Positions 55,254-64,000 of a stretch of DNA of 64,000 nucleotides are shown in pieces; within the stretch, counting starts at the first letter, position 1, and every line of letters begins with the position of its first letter. The position numbers and the translations under genes are program-made. Origin of the DNA: Limnothrix sp. CACIAM 69d (GTDB taxonomy: Bacteria > Cyanobacteriota > Cyanobacteriia > CACIAM-69d). A model generated the notes under the pieces. The model was given only the letters and a program-made list of their open reading frames with translations, did not search any database and had not been told where the DNA came from. The DNA lies in assembly GCA_001913845.2 (NCBI GenBank), contig MKGP02000063.1, positions 142,122-206,121 of the forward strand, written 5' to 3'.

Positions 55254-55811
55254 ATGCGCCTAGAAACCTTGCTTTGGGCGGCCATCGGGGTCTTACTCTC
55301 GATCGCCGCCTCCTTTGTGGAAGTTTTTGTGCCCACGGCCCCTTGGGATTGGCTCCAGGAGGGGGTGCGGGTGGTGTCTTTGGGCACGCGCTACCAAGTG
55401 GCGGCACTGTTGCTGGTGGCCTGCTTGGGCGGAGGGACAGCGGCGGCCCTTTCGCAAATTGCCTACCTGCTGTTGGGTTTGGCAGGGTTGCCCATCTTTG
55501 AAGGGGGCGGCGGTTGGCAATACATCCAAGAACCCAGCTTTGGCTATCTCTTGGGCTTTGTGCCGGCCGGGTGGCTCTGCGGGCGCTGGGCCTTTTTGGG
55601 GCCGCCTAAGGTGGAGCAGTTGGCGATCGGCTGTGCGATCGGGTTGGTGGTGCTCCATGGGGTGGGGCTGGTGTATGCCATGGCCCTGCGAGCCAACGAA
55701 TTTGAGGCGATCGCCACCACCTATTCCCAAGCGGTCTTGCCGGGGCAACTGGTGGCCGCCTGCGCCGCCGCCACGATCGCTTCAGTTTTTCGACATCTCG
55801 TGTTCTACTGA
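55254..55811 (+). CDS. bioY: Biotin transporter BioY
   Basis: 185 residues from the ATG at 55254; an earlier start at 55209 is less likely. Six membrane segments with the S-component pattern: GGGTAAALSQIAYLLLGLAGLPIF and the biotin-binding loop GGGGWQYIQEPSFGYLLGFVPAGWLCG. BioY takes up biotin alone or with an ECF energising module; none is in the window. It follows bioB and reads into lspA. Confidence 0.94.
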   Translation: MRLETLLWAAIGVLLSIAASFVEVFVPTAPWDWLQEGVRVVSLGTRYQVAALLLVACLGGGTAAALSQIAYLLLGLAGLPIFEGGGGWQYIQEPSFGYLLGFVPAGWLCGRWAFLGPPKVEQLAIGCAIGLVVLHGVGLVYAMALRANEFEAIATTYSQAVLPGQLVAACAAATIASVFRHLVFY

Positions 55812-55860
55812 AAGTTGGCGATCCTGCGGGAATCCCATCACCCCCAGAGAACCGCCACCG

Positions 55861-56415
55861 TTGAATTTTGTGGATAGTCCGGTGCCAGAGTCTCGATCCA
55901 AACCGATTCCCGCCTGGGCCAAATCCTGTGGCCGCCTGGTCTCCAAAAATGGCTGGTTTTGGGTGGTGGCCGTTGCCAGCGTCGGGGTCGATCGCATCAC
56001 CAAAGCCTGGGTGGCCAGCACCTTCGCCCTCACGATTCCGCCCCAGACCATCCCGCTGATCCCCGGTTGGTTTCACTTCACCTACGTGGTCAACTCCGGC
56101 GCGGCCTTCAGCCTGTTTCAGGGCAGTGGCTGGCTGCGGTGGCTCTCGTTGGCGGTCAGTGCTGCCCTGATGGCCCTGGCCCTGGGCAGCCCGCGCATGA
56201 ACCGCTGGGAACAGTGGGGCTATGGGTTTGTGTTGGGGGGCGCGTTGGGCAATGGGATCGATCGCTTTGCCCTGGGCCATGTGATTGATTTTCTGGATTT
56301 TCGGTTGATTCGGTTCCCGGTGTTTAACCTGGCGGATGTGTCGATTAATGTGGGCATCATTTGCCTGTTGATTGCCATGTTGCAACGACCCGATCGCCCC
56401 AACGCCGCCGACTAA
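55861..56415 (+). CDS. lspA: Lipoprotein signal peptidase (signal peptidase II)
   Basis: 184 residues if the TTG at 55861 is used; GTGs at 55870 and 55882 are alternatives and the frame itself opens far upstream inside bioY. LspA cleaves prolipoproteins in the membrane. Four helices and all signatures are present: VNSGAAFSLF, then the catalytic aspartates in GNGIDRFALGHVIDFLDF and FNLADVSINVG. The ~30 residues before the first helix are an extension. About 50 bases after bioY, so probably co-transcribed. Confidence 0.92.
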   Translation: MNFVDSPVPESRSKPIPAWAKSCGRLVSKNGWFWVVAVASVGVDRITKAWVASTFALTIPPQTIPLIPGWFHFTYVVNSGAAFSLFQGSGWLRWLSLAVSAALMALALGSPRMNRWEQWGYGFVLGGALGNGIDRFALGHVIDFLDFRLIRFPVFNLADVSINVGIICLLIAMLQRPDRPNAAD

Positions 56416-56592
56416 GGAACTGGCCAATGGCCTCCCCTGTCAGCCCTTGCGGGGATAGATGATCGCCCTCGGGTGTTGCTTAGACGACTGATTTGGGGTC
56501 ACTGTGTCCCTGGCGAGGTTTTCGGCCCTCGTTTTTCGGTTCTCTGTTTGTTTTTTAATCGCTCTCAGAATCTTTCATTTAGGCTCAGGCCC

Positions 56593-57411
56593 ATGCTCAA
56601 GGCATTCCAGACCCTCCAAACTCTTTTTCAAACCCTGGCCCATTGGTTGTTTCGGGCCTCTTCCCTGCGCTTTTGGGCCGGAGCCGGAGCCTTAGCCCTG
56701 TCCACCACCCTCTTCTTGGTGGCCTGCCAGCCGATCGCCCTGTCCGCCGGGGGCAATGTGGATGCGGACTTTGAAGCCAAAGTGCTGGAAGTAATCCGCA
56801 AAAATCCGCAAGTGATTTTGGAATCCGTGGCGGACTATAACCAACAGCAGTCCCAAAAGCAGCGGGAATTGCGGCAAAATTTCGCCCGTGATGCCAAATC
56901 TGACCCGAAAAAGGTAATTGGCAACTCTCCCACCCTTGGCAAAGGTCGAGTGCTGTTGGTGGAGTTCTCCGATTTCCAATGTCCCTACTGCGGCCGGGCC
57001 TTGGCTCCCCTGAAGCAGTTCATGGAGGACTATCAAGATCGGGTGATTCTGACCTTTAAGCATTTCCCCCTCACCAGCATCCATCCCCAGGCGATTCCCG
57101 CCGCCCAGGCTGCTTGGGCGGCCCAGCAACAGGGCAAGTTCTGGGAATATCACGATGAACTGTTTGCCAACCAATCGCGTCTGGCCGATGGCTTGTATGG
57201 GGAATTGGCGAAGAAGTTGGGATTGGATTTGAGCCGGTTTGAGCGCGATCGCAACAGCGAGGCGGCCAAAAAAGCCGTAACCGCCGATGCGGAGTTGGCG
57301 GAAAGCTTGGGTTTGGAAGGTACGCCCACCTTTTTGATGGCCGGTGAACCGGTGCAAGGTGCGCCCAGTCCTGAGGCGTTCAAGGCCGCCTTTGAGCGGG
57401 CCAGCAAGTAA
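56593..57411 (+). CDS. DsbA-family thiol:disulfide protein
   Basis: 272 residues from the ATG at 56593; an earlier frame start at 56473 is not conserved. An N-terminal membrane anchor or lipobox-like signal (LSTTLFLVACQ) is followed by a coiled segment, then a thioredoxin fold with active site CPYC (VEFSDFQCPYCGRAL) and the cis-proline loop GTPTFLM. It oxidises or reduces cysteines outside the cytosol. The stop TAA is followed at once by the ATG of the amidase gene, so the two form a tight operon. Confidence 0.92.
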   Translation: MLKAFQTLQTLFQTLAHWLFRASSLRFWAGAGALALSTTLFLVACQPIALSAGGNVDADFEAKVLEVIRKNPQVILESVADYNQQQSQKQRELRQNFARDAKSDPKKVIGNSPTLGKGRVLLVEFSDFQCPYCGRALAPLKQFMEDYQDRVILTFKHFPLTSIHPQAIPAAQAAWAAQQQGKFWEYHDELFANQSRLADGLYGELAKKLGLDLSRFERDRNSEAAKKAVTADAELAESLGLEGTPTFLMAGEPVQGAPSPEAFKAAFERASK

Positions 57412-59181
57412 ATGAGACCGTGGGAACTGGGGGGCGCTTCCCAACTGATGGTGGGGGCGATCGCGCCGTTGCTGTGGGCGGGGGTGGCGATCGCCCAACC
57501 GGCCCCGAGTTCCCCGGAGTTGCGGCTGGTCTATCCGCCCGATGGCCACCAAACCACGAGCGAGCGAATTTTTTTCCTAGGCACTGCGCCACCCACCGGC
57601 TCGGTCACGATCAATGGCCAAGGGGTAAATCGCAGTGCCTTTGGGCATTTTGCCCCTAGTTTTCCGCTGCAACTGGGCCCCAACCGGTTTGAAATTCGCT
57701 GGGGCGATCGCACGGAAACTCGCACGATCACCCGCATTTCCAATCAGCCACCCGTCTTGAGCACGCCCCTGGCCACCCTGGAGCCGATGGCCGATTGGGG
57801 CTGGCCGATCGGGGAGCCAATTTGCCTGCGGGTGACGGGGCGGCCCAACTTGACCATTGATGCGCGGGTGGCGGAACGGACTTTCCCGATGTTACCCCGC
57901 CCGTCCGCTGGATCGCCCTTGCCCAATTCCTCGGTACTGACGGGCAGCGATCCCCCGCCGCCCGCCCCCTTGACGACCTATGAGGGCTGCTTCACGCCCG
58001 ATCGCCCCGACGATTGGGGCCAGGTGCGGTTTTACATCGATGGCGAAATGCCCATGACCCCTCGCGGTCGGATCACCGTTTGGCCCAGAGATCGCCGCGA
58101 TCGCGCCCGCGTGACGGTTCCTTGGGGGGTGGCTCGCACGGGCCCCAGCACCGATCACAGCCGCCTCACGCCCTTACCCCAAGGCAGCCAAGCCACGATT
58201 ACCGGCCGTCGGGGTGATTGGTTACGCCTTGGCTATGGGGCTTGGATCCAGGCCAGCGAAGTGGCGATCGACCCCAGTTCCACGCCCCTGCAATCGGTGG
58301 TGCAAGGCATTCGGGCCCAAAATCAGGGAACGGCGGTGGAAGTGCAGTTTCCCCTCAGCGAACCTGTGCCCGTGGAAGTGCGCCAGGAAGGCCAGGATTT
58401 GATCTTGACCCTGCATCAGGCGATCGCCCAAACAGATACCGTCTTTTTGCAACGCAACCCTGCCATCAGTCAGCTCACCTGGCAAGTGTTGCCGGGTGAT
58501 CGGCTGGAATATCGGGCCCGGCTGGTCACGGCCCAGGCCTGGGGCTGGACTCTGCGCTACGAAGGCAACGTGCTCCATTGGCGGATCAAGCATCCCCCCT
58601 TGCGATCGGGGTCGGCTCCTCTGGCGGGGATCACGATTTTGTTGGATCCGGGCCATGGGGGCCGGGAACCGGGAGCCACCAGTGCGGCGGGCGTTGCCGA
58701 AAAGACCCCGAACCTGGAAACCAGCCTGAAACTCCAAGCCGCCTTGGAGCGACGGGGGGCGCGGGTGGTGTTGACTCGATCGACCGATCAAGATTTGCCC
58801 ATTCCCGATCGCCTAGCCCAAATTGCCGAGCTAGAACCCACGATCGCCCTCTCAGTTCACTACAACGCCCTGCCCGATGACGGTAATGCCGAAACCACCC
58901 AGGGGATCGGTATGTTTTGGTATCAGCCCCAAGCCCAAGGCCTCGCGCAGTTTTTGCATGACGAGCTGACCCGACGGCTCGATCGACCTTCCTATGGCGT
59001 GTTTTGGGGCAACTTGGCCCTGGCTCGCCCCACGATCGCCCCCTCCGTCTTGATGGAGTTGGGATTTATGAGCCACCCCAGCGAGTCGGAATGGATCAGC
59101 AATCCGCAGGAACAGGACAAACTGGCCGAGGCGATCACTGCCACCCTCCAGGCCTGGTTTGAGCGAACCCTGGCCCATTGA
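57412..59181 (+). CDS. N-acetylmuramoyl-L-alanine amidase, AmiC type
   Basis: 589 residues. Signal peptide (LMVGAIAPLLWAGVAIAQ), then a ~380-residue targeting region with beta domains and a possible AMIN-like part, then Amidase_3 (~405-585). Catalytic zinc ligands: H415 in DPGHGG, E in AEKTPNLETSL and H in SVHYNALPD; the catalytic glutamate lies in LMELGFMSHPSE. It cuts the amide bond between glycan and peptide in murein, mainly for cell separation or septal pores. It starts directly after the thioredoxin stop codon. Confidence 0.93.
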   Translation: MRPWELGGASQLMVGAIAPLLWAGVAIAQPAPSSPELRLVYPPDGHQTTSERIFFLGTAPPTGSVTINGQGVNRSAFGHFAPSFPLQLGPNRFEIRWGDRTETRTITRISNQPPVLSTPLATLEPMADWGWPIGEPICLRVTGRPNLTIDARVAERTFPMLPRPSAGSPLPNSSVLTGSDPPPPAPLTTYEGCFTPDRPDDWGQVRFYIDGEMPMTPRGRITVWPRDRRDRARVTVPWGVARTGPSTDHSRLTPLPQGSQATITGRRGDWLRLGYGAWIQASEVAIDPSSTPLQSVVQGIRAQNQGTAVEVQFPLSEPVPVEVRQEGQDLILTLHQAIAQTDTVFLQRNPAISQLTWQVLPGDRLEYRARLVTAQAWGWTLRYEGNVLHWRIKHPPLRSGSAPLAGITILLDPGHGGREPGATSAAGVAEKTPNLETSLKLQAALERRGARVVLTRSTDQDLPIPDRLAQIAELEPTIALSVHYNALPDDGNAETTQGIGMFWYQPQAQGLAQFLHDELTRRLDRPSYGVFWGNLALARPTIAPSVLMELGFMSHPSESEWISNPQEQDKLAEAITATLQAWFERTLAH

Positions 59182-59229
59182 TCCTGATCGCCCGGCCATC
59201 ACCTGGGCGACACCCGGGCGATCAGGATC
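59180..59229 (+). terminator. Perfect 16-bp inverted repeat after the amidase gene
   Basis: GATCCTGATCGCCCGG (59180-59195) and its exact complement at 59214-59229 enclose an 18-base loop, beginning at the stop codon. There is no T-run, so it may stabilise mRNA or terminate weakly. It contains the GATCG core of HIP1. Confidence 0.6.
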
Positions 59230-59304
59230 GGTTCCCCCAAGCAACAAGGGGGCGATCGCCCATGGGCCTTGACGGGCCGGGGAAAATTGCGCAAACTCTT
59301 AAAT

Positions 59305-59320
59305 AAGTAAGTGCTTACTT
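59305..59320. promoter_or_regulatory. TetR operator (autoregulatory)
   Basis: AAGTAAG-TG-CTTACTT, exact arms, ending three bases before the TetR ATG. A close copy lies before the efflux operon at 60106. Confidence 0.75.
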
Positions 59321-59323
59321 TTT

Positions 59324-60010
59324 ATGCCTCGCCCGCCCAAAATCACCAACGAAGCCATCTTGACCGCCGCTCGTCAGGTGTTTTTGGAGCAAGGTCTCAA
59401 GGCTTCCACGGTGGAAATTGCCCGGCGTGCTGGCATTTCCGAAGCTTCCGTGTTTAAACGGTTTCCCACCAAGCAAGCTCTGTTTTTTGCCGCCATGGGG
59501 GTGACGGAAACGCCCGATTGGGTAAAACGCTTGTCCGATCGCCAGCCCACCGCCAACATCAAAGCCGAGTTGACGGACATCTGTAGCGAAATGTTGGCGT
59601 TCTATCAAGAAGGCTTGCCACGAGTGTTCATGATGATGGCGCAAAAAAAAATGCCTCACCCGCCGCACTCACCCCACTTGCCACCGCCTCCGGTGCGCGA
59701 TAGCCGTTTGTTGGCCCTGTTTTTGGAGCGGGCCGTGGCGGGGGGCTGGTTGCGGGCGATCGACTCGATGGCTCTGGCTCACCTGCTTGTGGGCAGCATC
59801 ATCAACTATGTCATTGCCCACGAGCTGCCCCCAATGGTTCAGTCGAGGCCACAGATACCGCCGCTCACGCAACGGCCCGAAGCGATCCAACCAGAGTCCC
59901 AACAGCCCGAGGTGAAACCAGAAAGCCGGATTGAACCATCGCCGTTTGTGGCCAGTCTAATCAATATCCTTTGGGCGGGCATCGCGCCGGAGAACCCACC
60001 AACGGACTAA
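59324..60010 (+). CDS. TetR family transcriptional regulator
   Basis: 228 residues. The N-terminal helix-turn-helix is typical (ILTAARQVFLEQGLKASTVEIARRAGISEASVFKRFPTKQALF, in pieces). The ligand domain (~60-190) is followed by a Pro/Gln/Glu tail. TetR proteins repress until a ligand binds. The paired operators indicate that it controls itself and the MacAB-type pump genes downstream. Confidence 0.94.
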   Translation: MPRPPKITNEAILTAARQVFLEQGLKASTVEIARRAGISEASVFKRFPTKQALFFAAMGVTETPDWVKRLSDRQPTANIKAELTDICSEMLAFYQEGLPRVFMMMAQKKMPHPPHSPHLPPPPVRDSRLLALFLERAVAGGWLRAIDSMALAHLLVGSIINYVIAHELPPMVQSRPQIPPLTQRPEAIQPESQQPEVKPESRIEPSPFVASLINILWAGIAPENPPTD

Positions 60011-60105
60011 ACCCAGAACAGCGATCGCCTTTGCAGCCCCGATCGCCACCTAATTTCGGGCAATAGAGGAAGGATTTCCAAGGCAATTTTTTTTGCTCAA
60101 TTAAT

Positions 60106-60121
60106 AAGTAAGTACTAACTT
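60106..60121. promoter_or_regulatory. TetR operator before the efflux operon
   Basis: AAGTAAG-TA-CTAACTT, the same dyad as before the TetR gene with one changed base in the right arm. It lies about 190 bases before the adaptor start. Confidence 0.65.
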
Positions 60122-60296
60122 TTGATGAACGTCCATCCTCGACCAACCGCTCAAAATGCTTTGCGATCGCCTTGCGATCAAGTGCGATCGCTCAAAGATC
60201 CTGCCCCGATCGCTCCGTCTACTTTTTGACGACTCAAGGCCGTGATTGAGGCCGCCCCTCAGACAGTCCCCCAGCGTTTATCTGGAGAACCCGATT

Positions 60297-61847
60297 GTGT
60301 CAAACGTCTTATCCAATCTCCGTTCTAGATTTGTTCGGTTGTCCAGCGCTGCCAATCTCCTTGGCACCCGTCCCACCGCCACGCCTCAGCAGCCTTCTGA
60401 TCGTGGGCGCTGGCTCAAGTGGGGGCTGCCGATCGTGCCGCTGCTGCTCTTTGGTGGGGGGAGTGTGGCGGCTCAACTGACGGGGGGCAATCGCTCAACC
60501 ACGGTGATGTTGACGCAGCCGGTGCGCCGACAAACCGTGACCGTGACGATCGCCGCCAATGGGACGATCGCGGCGGAGCGATCGATTAACCTCGGCCCCA
60601 AAACGGCGGGCATCGTCAAAGCGCTGCTGGTGAAGGAGGGCGATCGGGTGCGCCAGGGCCAGACGATCGCCTTGATGGACGATGCGGATTTACAAGGCCA
60701 GCTCATGCAACGCCAGGGCCAGCTCGCCCAGCAACAGGCCAACTTGGCGCGGTTGATGGCGGGCAATCGCCCCCAAGACATTGCCCAAGCGGAGGCCCAA
60801 CTGGCAGAGCGCCAGGCCCAGTTGCAAATGTTGCGATCGGGCAATCGTCCCCAGGAAATTGCCCAGGCGGTGGCCCGATCACAGCAAGCCCAAGCCACCC
60901 TCAAGCAGCGCGAGTCCGACTATCAGCGCTATCAGGAACTCTTTCAGGACGGGGCAATTTCGACTCAGACCCTCGACCAAAAACGCACAGACTATGAGGT
61001 GGCGCAACGACAGGCGATCGAGGCGGCCCAAGCCCTGGCGCTCCAGCAGGCCGGCAATCGCCAAGAGGACATCGCCCAGGCGATCGCCCGCGTGCGTCAA
61101 CAGCAAGAAGCGTTGGCCCTTTTGAAAGCAGGCAGCCGCGTGGAAGATATTGCCCAAGCCAAGGCCCAAGTGCAGTCGGCGCGCGGCGATTTGCGATCGA
61201 TTCAAACCCAACTGCAAGACACCAAAATCACCGCTCCCTTTGATGGAATTGTGATTAAGAAATATGCCGATGTGGGTTCATTCGTTAGCCCATCGGTCGC
61301 AGGCGGTAGCGAATCGGCTTCTTCTTCTTCAATTTTGATTTTGGCGAGCGATCACCAAGAAGTGGTGGTGAATTTAGCCGAAGCACAAATTCGCAATATT
61401 CGCCTCAATCAGCCCGTAAGCATTCAAGTAGATGCCTTTCCTGGTCAGCAATTTCGGGGTCGCGTTGCCCGAATTGCACCGAAGGCGACGGTCTCGCAAA
61501 ATGTGACGAGTTTTGAAGTTTACATTGCGATCAATGATGCTCGATCGAACCAGTTAAAAGCAGGCATGAATGTTGAAGCAGAGTTTGAAATTGGGCAACT
61601 TGCCAGTGCTCTGCTCGTGCCGAATGCGGCTGTGGTGCGCCGAGCCGAGGGTGAAGGTGTTTATATTTTGGGAGCCGATCGTAATCCTGTTTTTCGCAAG
61701 ATTGAAACAGGTTTGACGGTTGAAGGTTCCACCGAAGTGAAAACCGGTTTGCAGGGCAATGAGCAAGTCTTAGTCAGCCCGCCCAGCAATTTAGATTCTG
61801 GCTCAAAAGGCTTCAGTATTCTGCCCAAAGCGCCACCGCCTCCCTAG
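60297..61847 (+). CDS. MacA/HlyD-type periplasmic adaptor protein
   Basis: 516 residues from the GTG at 60297, which has GGAG nine bases upstream; the frame opens at a TTG at 60246. One anchor helix (~43-62) is followed by a lipoyl half, a long coiled-coil hairpin (~125-300), the second lipoyl half and a beta-barrel. The hairpin contains four copies of a unit like AGNRPQDIAQAEAQ, an internal repeat that lengthens it. The adaptor links an inner-membrane pump to an outer-membrane channel. First gene of the TetR-controlled operon. Confidence 0.92.
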   Translation: MSNVLSNLRSRFVRLSSAANLLGTRPTATPQQPSDRGRWLKWGLPIVPLLLFGGGSVAAQLTGGNRSTTVMLTQPVRRQTVTVTIAANGTIAAERSINLGPKTAGIVKALLVKEGDRVRQGQTIALMDDADLQGQLMQRQGQLAQQQANLARLMAGNRPQDIAQAEAQLAERQAQLQMLRSGNRPQEIAQAVARSQQAQATLKQRESDYQRYQELFQDGAISTQTLDQKRTDYEVAQRQAIEAAQALALQQAGNRQEDIAQAIARVRQQQEALALLKAGSRVEDIAQAKAQVQSARGDLRSIQTQLQDTKITAPFDGIVIKKYADVGSFVSPSVAGGSESASSSSILILASDHQEVVVNLAEAQIRNIRLNQPVSIQVDAFPGQQFRGRVARIAPKATVSQNVTSFEVYIAINDARSNQLKAGMNVEAEFEIGQLASALLVPNAAVVRRAEGEGVYILGADRNPVFRKIETGLTVEGSTEVKTGLQGNEQVLVSPPSNLDSGSKGFSILPKAPPPP

Positions 61848-61938
61848 GATCTTGGGCTGCCATTTGAGCTGCCGAAATTCGATCGGTTGATTGAAACCGA
61901 TCGCGACTGATCCTATCTAACGGCTGGTGAATGTTGCC

Positions 61939-63201
61939 ATGACCCAAACAGAGCCTAATCGCTTAACAATTTCGGCGATCGACATTATGGAAATGGCGAT
62001 CGAGTCTCTCTGGAATAACAAGCTCCGCAGCGCCTTGACGATGTTGGGGGTGATTATTGGGATTTCATCGGTGATTTCGATTACCTCGATCGGGCAGGGC
62101 GTGCAAAAGTCCACAGAAGACAGCATCCGCGGCCTCGGAACCGATGTGTTGCAAGTGATGTCTGGCTCGGCGAAAAGTGGCGGTGTGGTACAAGCCATGG
62201 GATCCGTCAGCACCCTCACTTGGGAAGATGCCAAGGCGATCGCCCAACAAGCGCCCTCAGCCACCGTGGTTGCCGCCTATTTACAACGGCCGGTGCAGGT
62301 GGTTTACAACCAAACCAACACATCTACCACAGCCTATGGCGCTGATTTGAGCTTTCCGGATGCGCGCAATACCTATCCGCAAGTGGGACGTTTTTTTCGC
62401 CAATCGGAACTCGATGAAACAGCCTCAGTGGTGGTGATTGGCCCCACGGTGCAACGGAATTTGTTTCCAGCGGACATCGACCCCATTGGTCAAAAAATCC
62501 GCATTCGCGGTGAACTATACAAAGTGATTGGCGTGATGGAGGCCAAGGGTTCCCAGGGGCCACAGGATCGCGATGATGCGGTTTATATTCCCCTAACCAC
62601 CATGTCAGCCCGCACGATCGGCAGGAATGCGCTCACGGGGATTTCTGTGAATGGCATTTTTATTAAAAGTCAGCATGAATCGCAGTTAGAAACCTTAAAG
62701 TTTCAAGTCACCAATATTTTGCGATTGCGCCACAAAATTATGTCGCCCGCCGATGATGATTTTCGCGTCACTAACCAGGCCGATATCCTCAAAACTTTGA
62801 CCACTATTTTGGGATTGCTCACCACCACCATTGTGGCCGTTGCAGCGATTTCTTTGGTGGTGGGTGGCATTGGCATCGCCAATATTATGTTGGTTTCAGT
62901 GGTGGAACGCACCCGCGAAATTGGCGTTCGCAAAGCCATTGGGGCAACCGATCGCGCCATTCTCAGTCAATTTTTGGTTGAGTCCGTCACCATTTCTGTC
63001 CTAGGCGGCACGATCGGCATTGTGCTGGGCATTGGTGTAACCGTGGTGGCGGCTACTGCTTTTCAATTTGCCTTGGTGATTTCGGGCGGTGCTGTGGTGA
63101 TTGGGTTTGGGCTATCCACCTTGGTGGGCTTGGCAGCGGGGGTAATTCCTGCTCGTAATGCGGCTCGACTCGACCCAATCACCGCCCTTCGCAGTGAGTG
63201 A
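61939..63201 (+). CDS. MacB-type ABC transporter permease (FtsX-like)
   Basis: 420 residues from the ATG at 61939; a GTG at 61927 is possible. A first helix (LTMLGVIIGISSVISITSIGQG), a large periplasmic MacB domain (~70-270) and three C-terminal helices, ending PARNAARLDPITALRSE as in MacB. The ATPase is a separate protein, encoded next. It exports macrolides, peptides or lipids; substrate unknown. Confidence 0.94.
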   Translation: MTQTEPNRLTISAIDIMEMAIESLWNNKLRSALTMLGVIIGISSVISITSIGQGVQKSTEDSIRGLGTDVLQVMSGSAKSGGVVQAMGSVSTLTWEDAKAIAQQAPSATVVAAYLQRPVQVVYNQTNTSTTAYGADLSFPDARNTYPQVGRFFRQSELDETASVVVIGPTVQRNLFPADIDPIGQKIRIRGELYKVIGVMEAKGSQGPQDRDDAVYIPLTTMSARTIGRNALTGISVNGIFIKSQHESQLETLKFQVTNILRLRHKIMSPADDDFRVTNQADILKTLTTILGLLTTTIVAVAAISLVVGGIGIANIMLVSVVERTREIGVRKAIGATDRAILSQFLVESVTISVLGGTIGIVLGIGVTVVAATAFQFALVISGGAVVIGFGLSTLVGLAAGVIPARNAARLDPITALRSE

Positions 63202-63212
63202 GGTCAAGCCGC

Positions 63213-63875
63213 ATGATTTCTCTACAAAACATCACCAAAACCTATCAACTGGGTGATAGCAGCGTGCCCATTTTGAAAGGAATTAATCTGGATATTCCCG
63301 CCAATGACTATTTAGCGATCGTGGGGAGTTCGGGTTCGGGCAAGTCAACCCTAATGAATATTATTGGTTGCCTCGATCGCCCCACGGAAGGAACCTATAC
63401 CTTTGAAAATCGCAACCTAACTGCGCTGAATCCGACAGAATTAGCCTACATTCGCAATCAACGCATTGGCTTTGTTTTTCAGCAATTTAACCTGTTGCCC
63501 CGTGCCACGGCTCTTGAAAATGTGATGCTACCGGCCGTCTATGCGGGCATTCCCAAGGCCGATCGCCGGGCCCGTGCCGAAGCCGCCTTGGTGAGTGTTG
63601 GGTTGGGCGATCGACTCCATAACCGGCCCAATCAACTGTCGGGTGGACAACAACAACGGGTGGCGATCGCCCGAGCGTTGATCAATCAGCCATCCCTGCT
63701 GTTAGCGGACGAGCCAACCGGTGCTCTCGACAGCCAAACCACCCAAGAGGTGATGGCTTTATTTGATCAATTGCATGAACAAAACATCGCGATTGTGTTG
63801 ATTACCCATGACTTAGCGATCGCCGATCGCACCCAGCGCAAAATTCAAGTTCGAGATGGTTTAATTGTGGACTAG
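63213..63875 (+). CDS. MacB/LolD-type ABC transporter ATP-binding protein
   Basis: 220 residues from the ATG at 63213, 11 bases after the permease stop (a GTG at 63198 would overlap it). Walker A GSSGSGKST, Q-loop FVFQQFNLLP, signature [15 protein letters not shown], Walker B LLLADEPTGALD and H-loop VLITHD are all present. It powers the permease encoded just upstream. Confidence 0.95.
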   Translation: MISLQNITKTYQLGDSSVPILKGINLDIPANDYLAIVGSSGSGKSTLMNIIGCLDRPTEGTYTFENRNLTALNPTELAYIRNQRIGFVFQQFNLLPRATALENVMLPAVYAGIPKADRRARAEAALVSVGLGDRLHNRPNQLSGGQQQRVAIARALINQPSLLLADEPTGALDSQTTQEVMALFDQLHEQNIAIVLITHDLAIADRTQRKIQVRDGLIVD

Positions 63876-63941
63876 CTGATAGCAAGTTTAAGTGAACTCA
63901 ACGGTTGAAAGATTAGACCTCCTGCACGAATCAGCTAACAG

Positions 63942-64000
63942 CCCTCATCCCCCAACCCCTTCTCCCAAGGGGGGCGAAGGGGAGCCAGAAATCGGGAGTT
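63942..64000. repeat. GC-rich interspersed repeat, cut by window end
   Basis: CCTCATCCCCCAACCCCTTC followed by a CTCCCAAGGGGGG hairpin and GAAGGGGAGCC. This is a common intergenic unit in cyanobacterial genomes and continues past the window. Confidence 0.6.

Overview
The window is chromosomal DNA from a filamentous-type or Limnothrix/Pseudanabaena-like cyanobacterium; the genus is only a guess. Evidence for cyanobacteria: photosystem genes (psaK at 32.4-32.7 kb, psb27 at 53.3-53.7 kb), cyanobacteria-restricted families (DUF1815, DUF2839, DUF29, Tll0287-like heme protein, Uma2/DUF820), and very frequent HIP1 octamers (GCGATCGC). No rRNA, tRNA, CRISPR array or intact insertion sequence was found by eye.

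Layout. 0-1.3 kb: C-terminal end of a surface peptidase with six SLH repeats. 1.75-5.4 kb: cobalamin-dependent methionine synthase (metH), closed by a strong terminator. 5.5-11.4 kb: AT-richer, HIP1-poor accessory island on the minus strand with a 1570-residue DUF4011/SF1-helicase/Vsr-nuclease protein (HheA-like defence), an orphan XisI and an orphan MNT nucleotidyltransferase. 11.5-13.7 kb: FIST sensor plus histidine kinase pair. 14.2-18.8 kb: sulfide-response region: sulfide:quinone oxidoreductase, ArsR/SqrR-like repressor and Tll0287-like heme protein in one overlapping operon, then DUF302 and a cysteine-free ACR3/BASS-family permease. 18.8-26 kb: small exported and regulatory proteins, a PIN-type toxin-antitoxin pair, Uma2, ureE-ureF, and an exported Cys-rich metallothionein-like peptide behind a MerR-type promoter. 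26-32 kb: GT2 glycosyltransferase, an MsbA/HepA-type ABC exporter fused to a ComFB-like domain, and a TPR protein.

32.4-38.3 kb: psaK, DUF2079 membrane protein, ispF, a coiled-coil membrane protein, queF, a small membrane protein and a TonB-like protein. 38.4-42.3 kb: pstSCAB phosphate transporter with a candidate Pho box. 43.5-45.4 kb: exbB-exbD-exbD energiser, plausibly working with the TonB-like protein. 45.4-53.7 kb: FAD monooxygenase-like protein, exopolyphosphatase (ppx), FHA protein, DUF1815, DUF2839, a DinG-like protein lacking a visible Walker A, and psb27. 54-59 kb: bioB-bioY, lspA, a DsbA-like thioredoxin and an AmiC-type amidase. 59.3-63.9 kb: a TetR regulator and a MacA-MacB(permease)-ATPase efflux operon, with near-identical palindromes before the regulator and before the pump.

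The points most worth following are: the ABC exporter with a ComFB (cyclic-dinucleotide receptor type) tail; the exported metallothionein-like peptide with MerR-family promoter geometry; the sulfide-response cluster with its permease that lacks the ACR3 cysteine; the HheA-like defence protein; and a short motif (RGGATGTCTGAR) directly abutting the stop codons of three unrelated genes. Dispersed perfect palindromes (CAAGGGGCTTAAGCCCCTTG) mark several intergenic regions.
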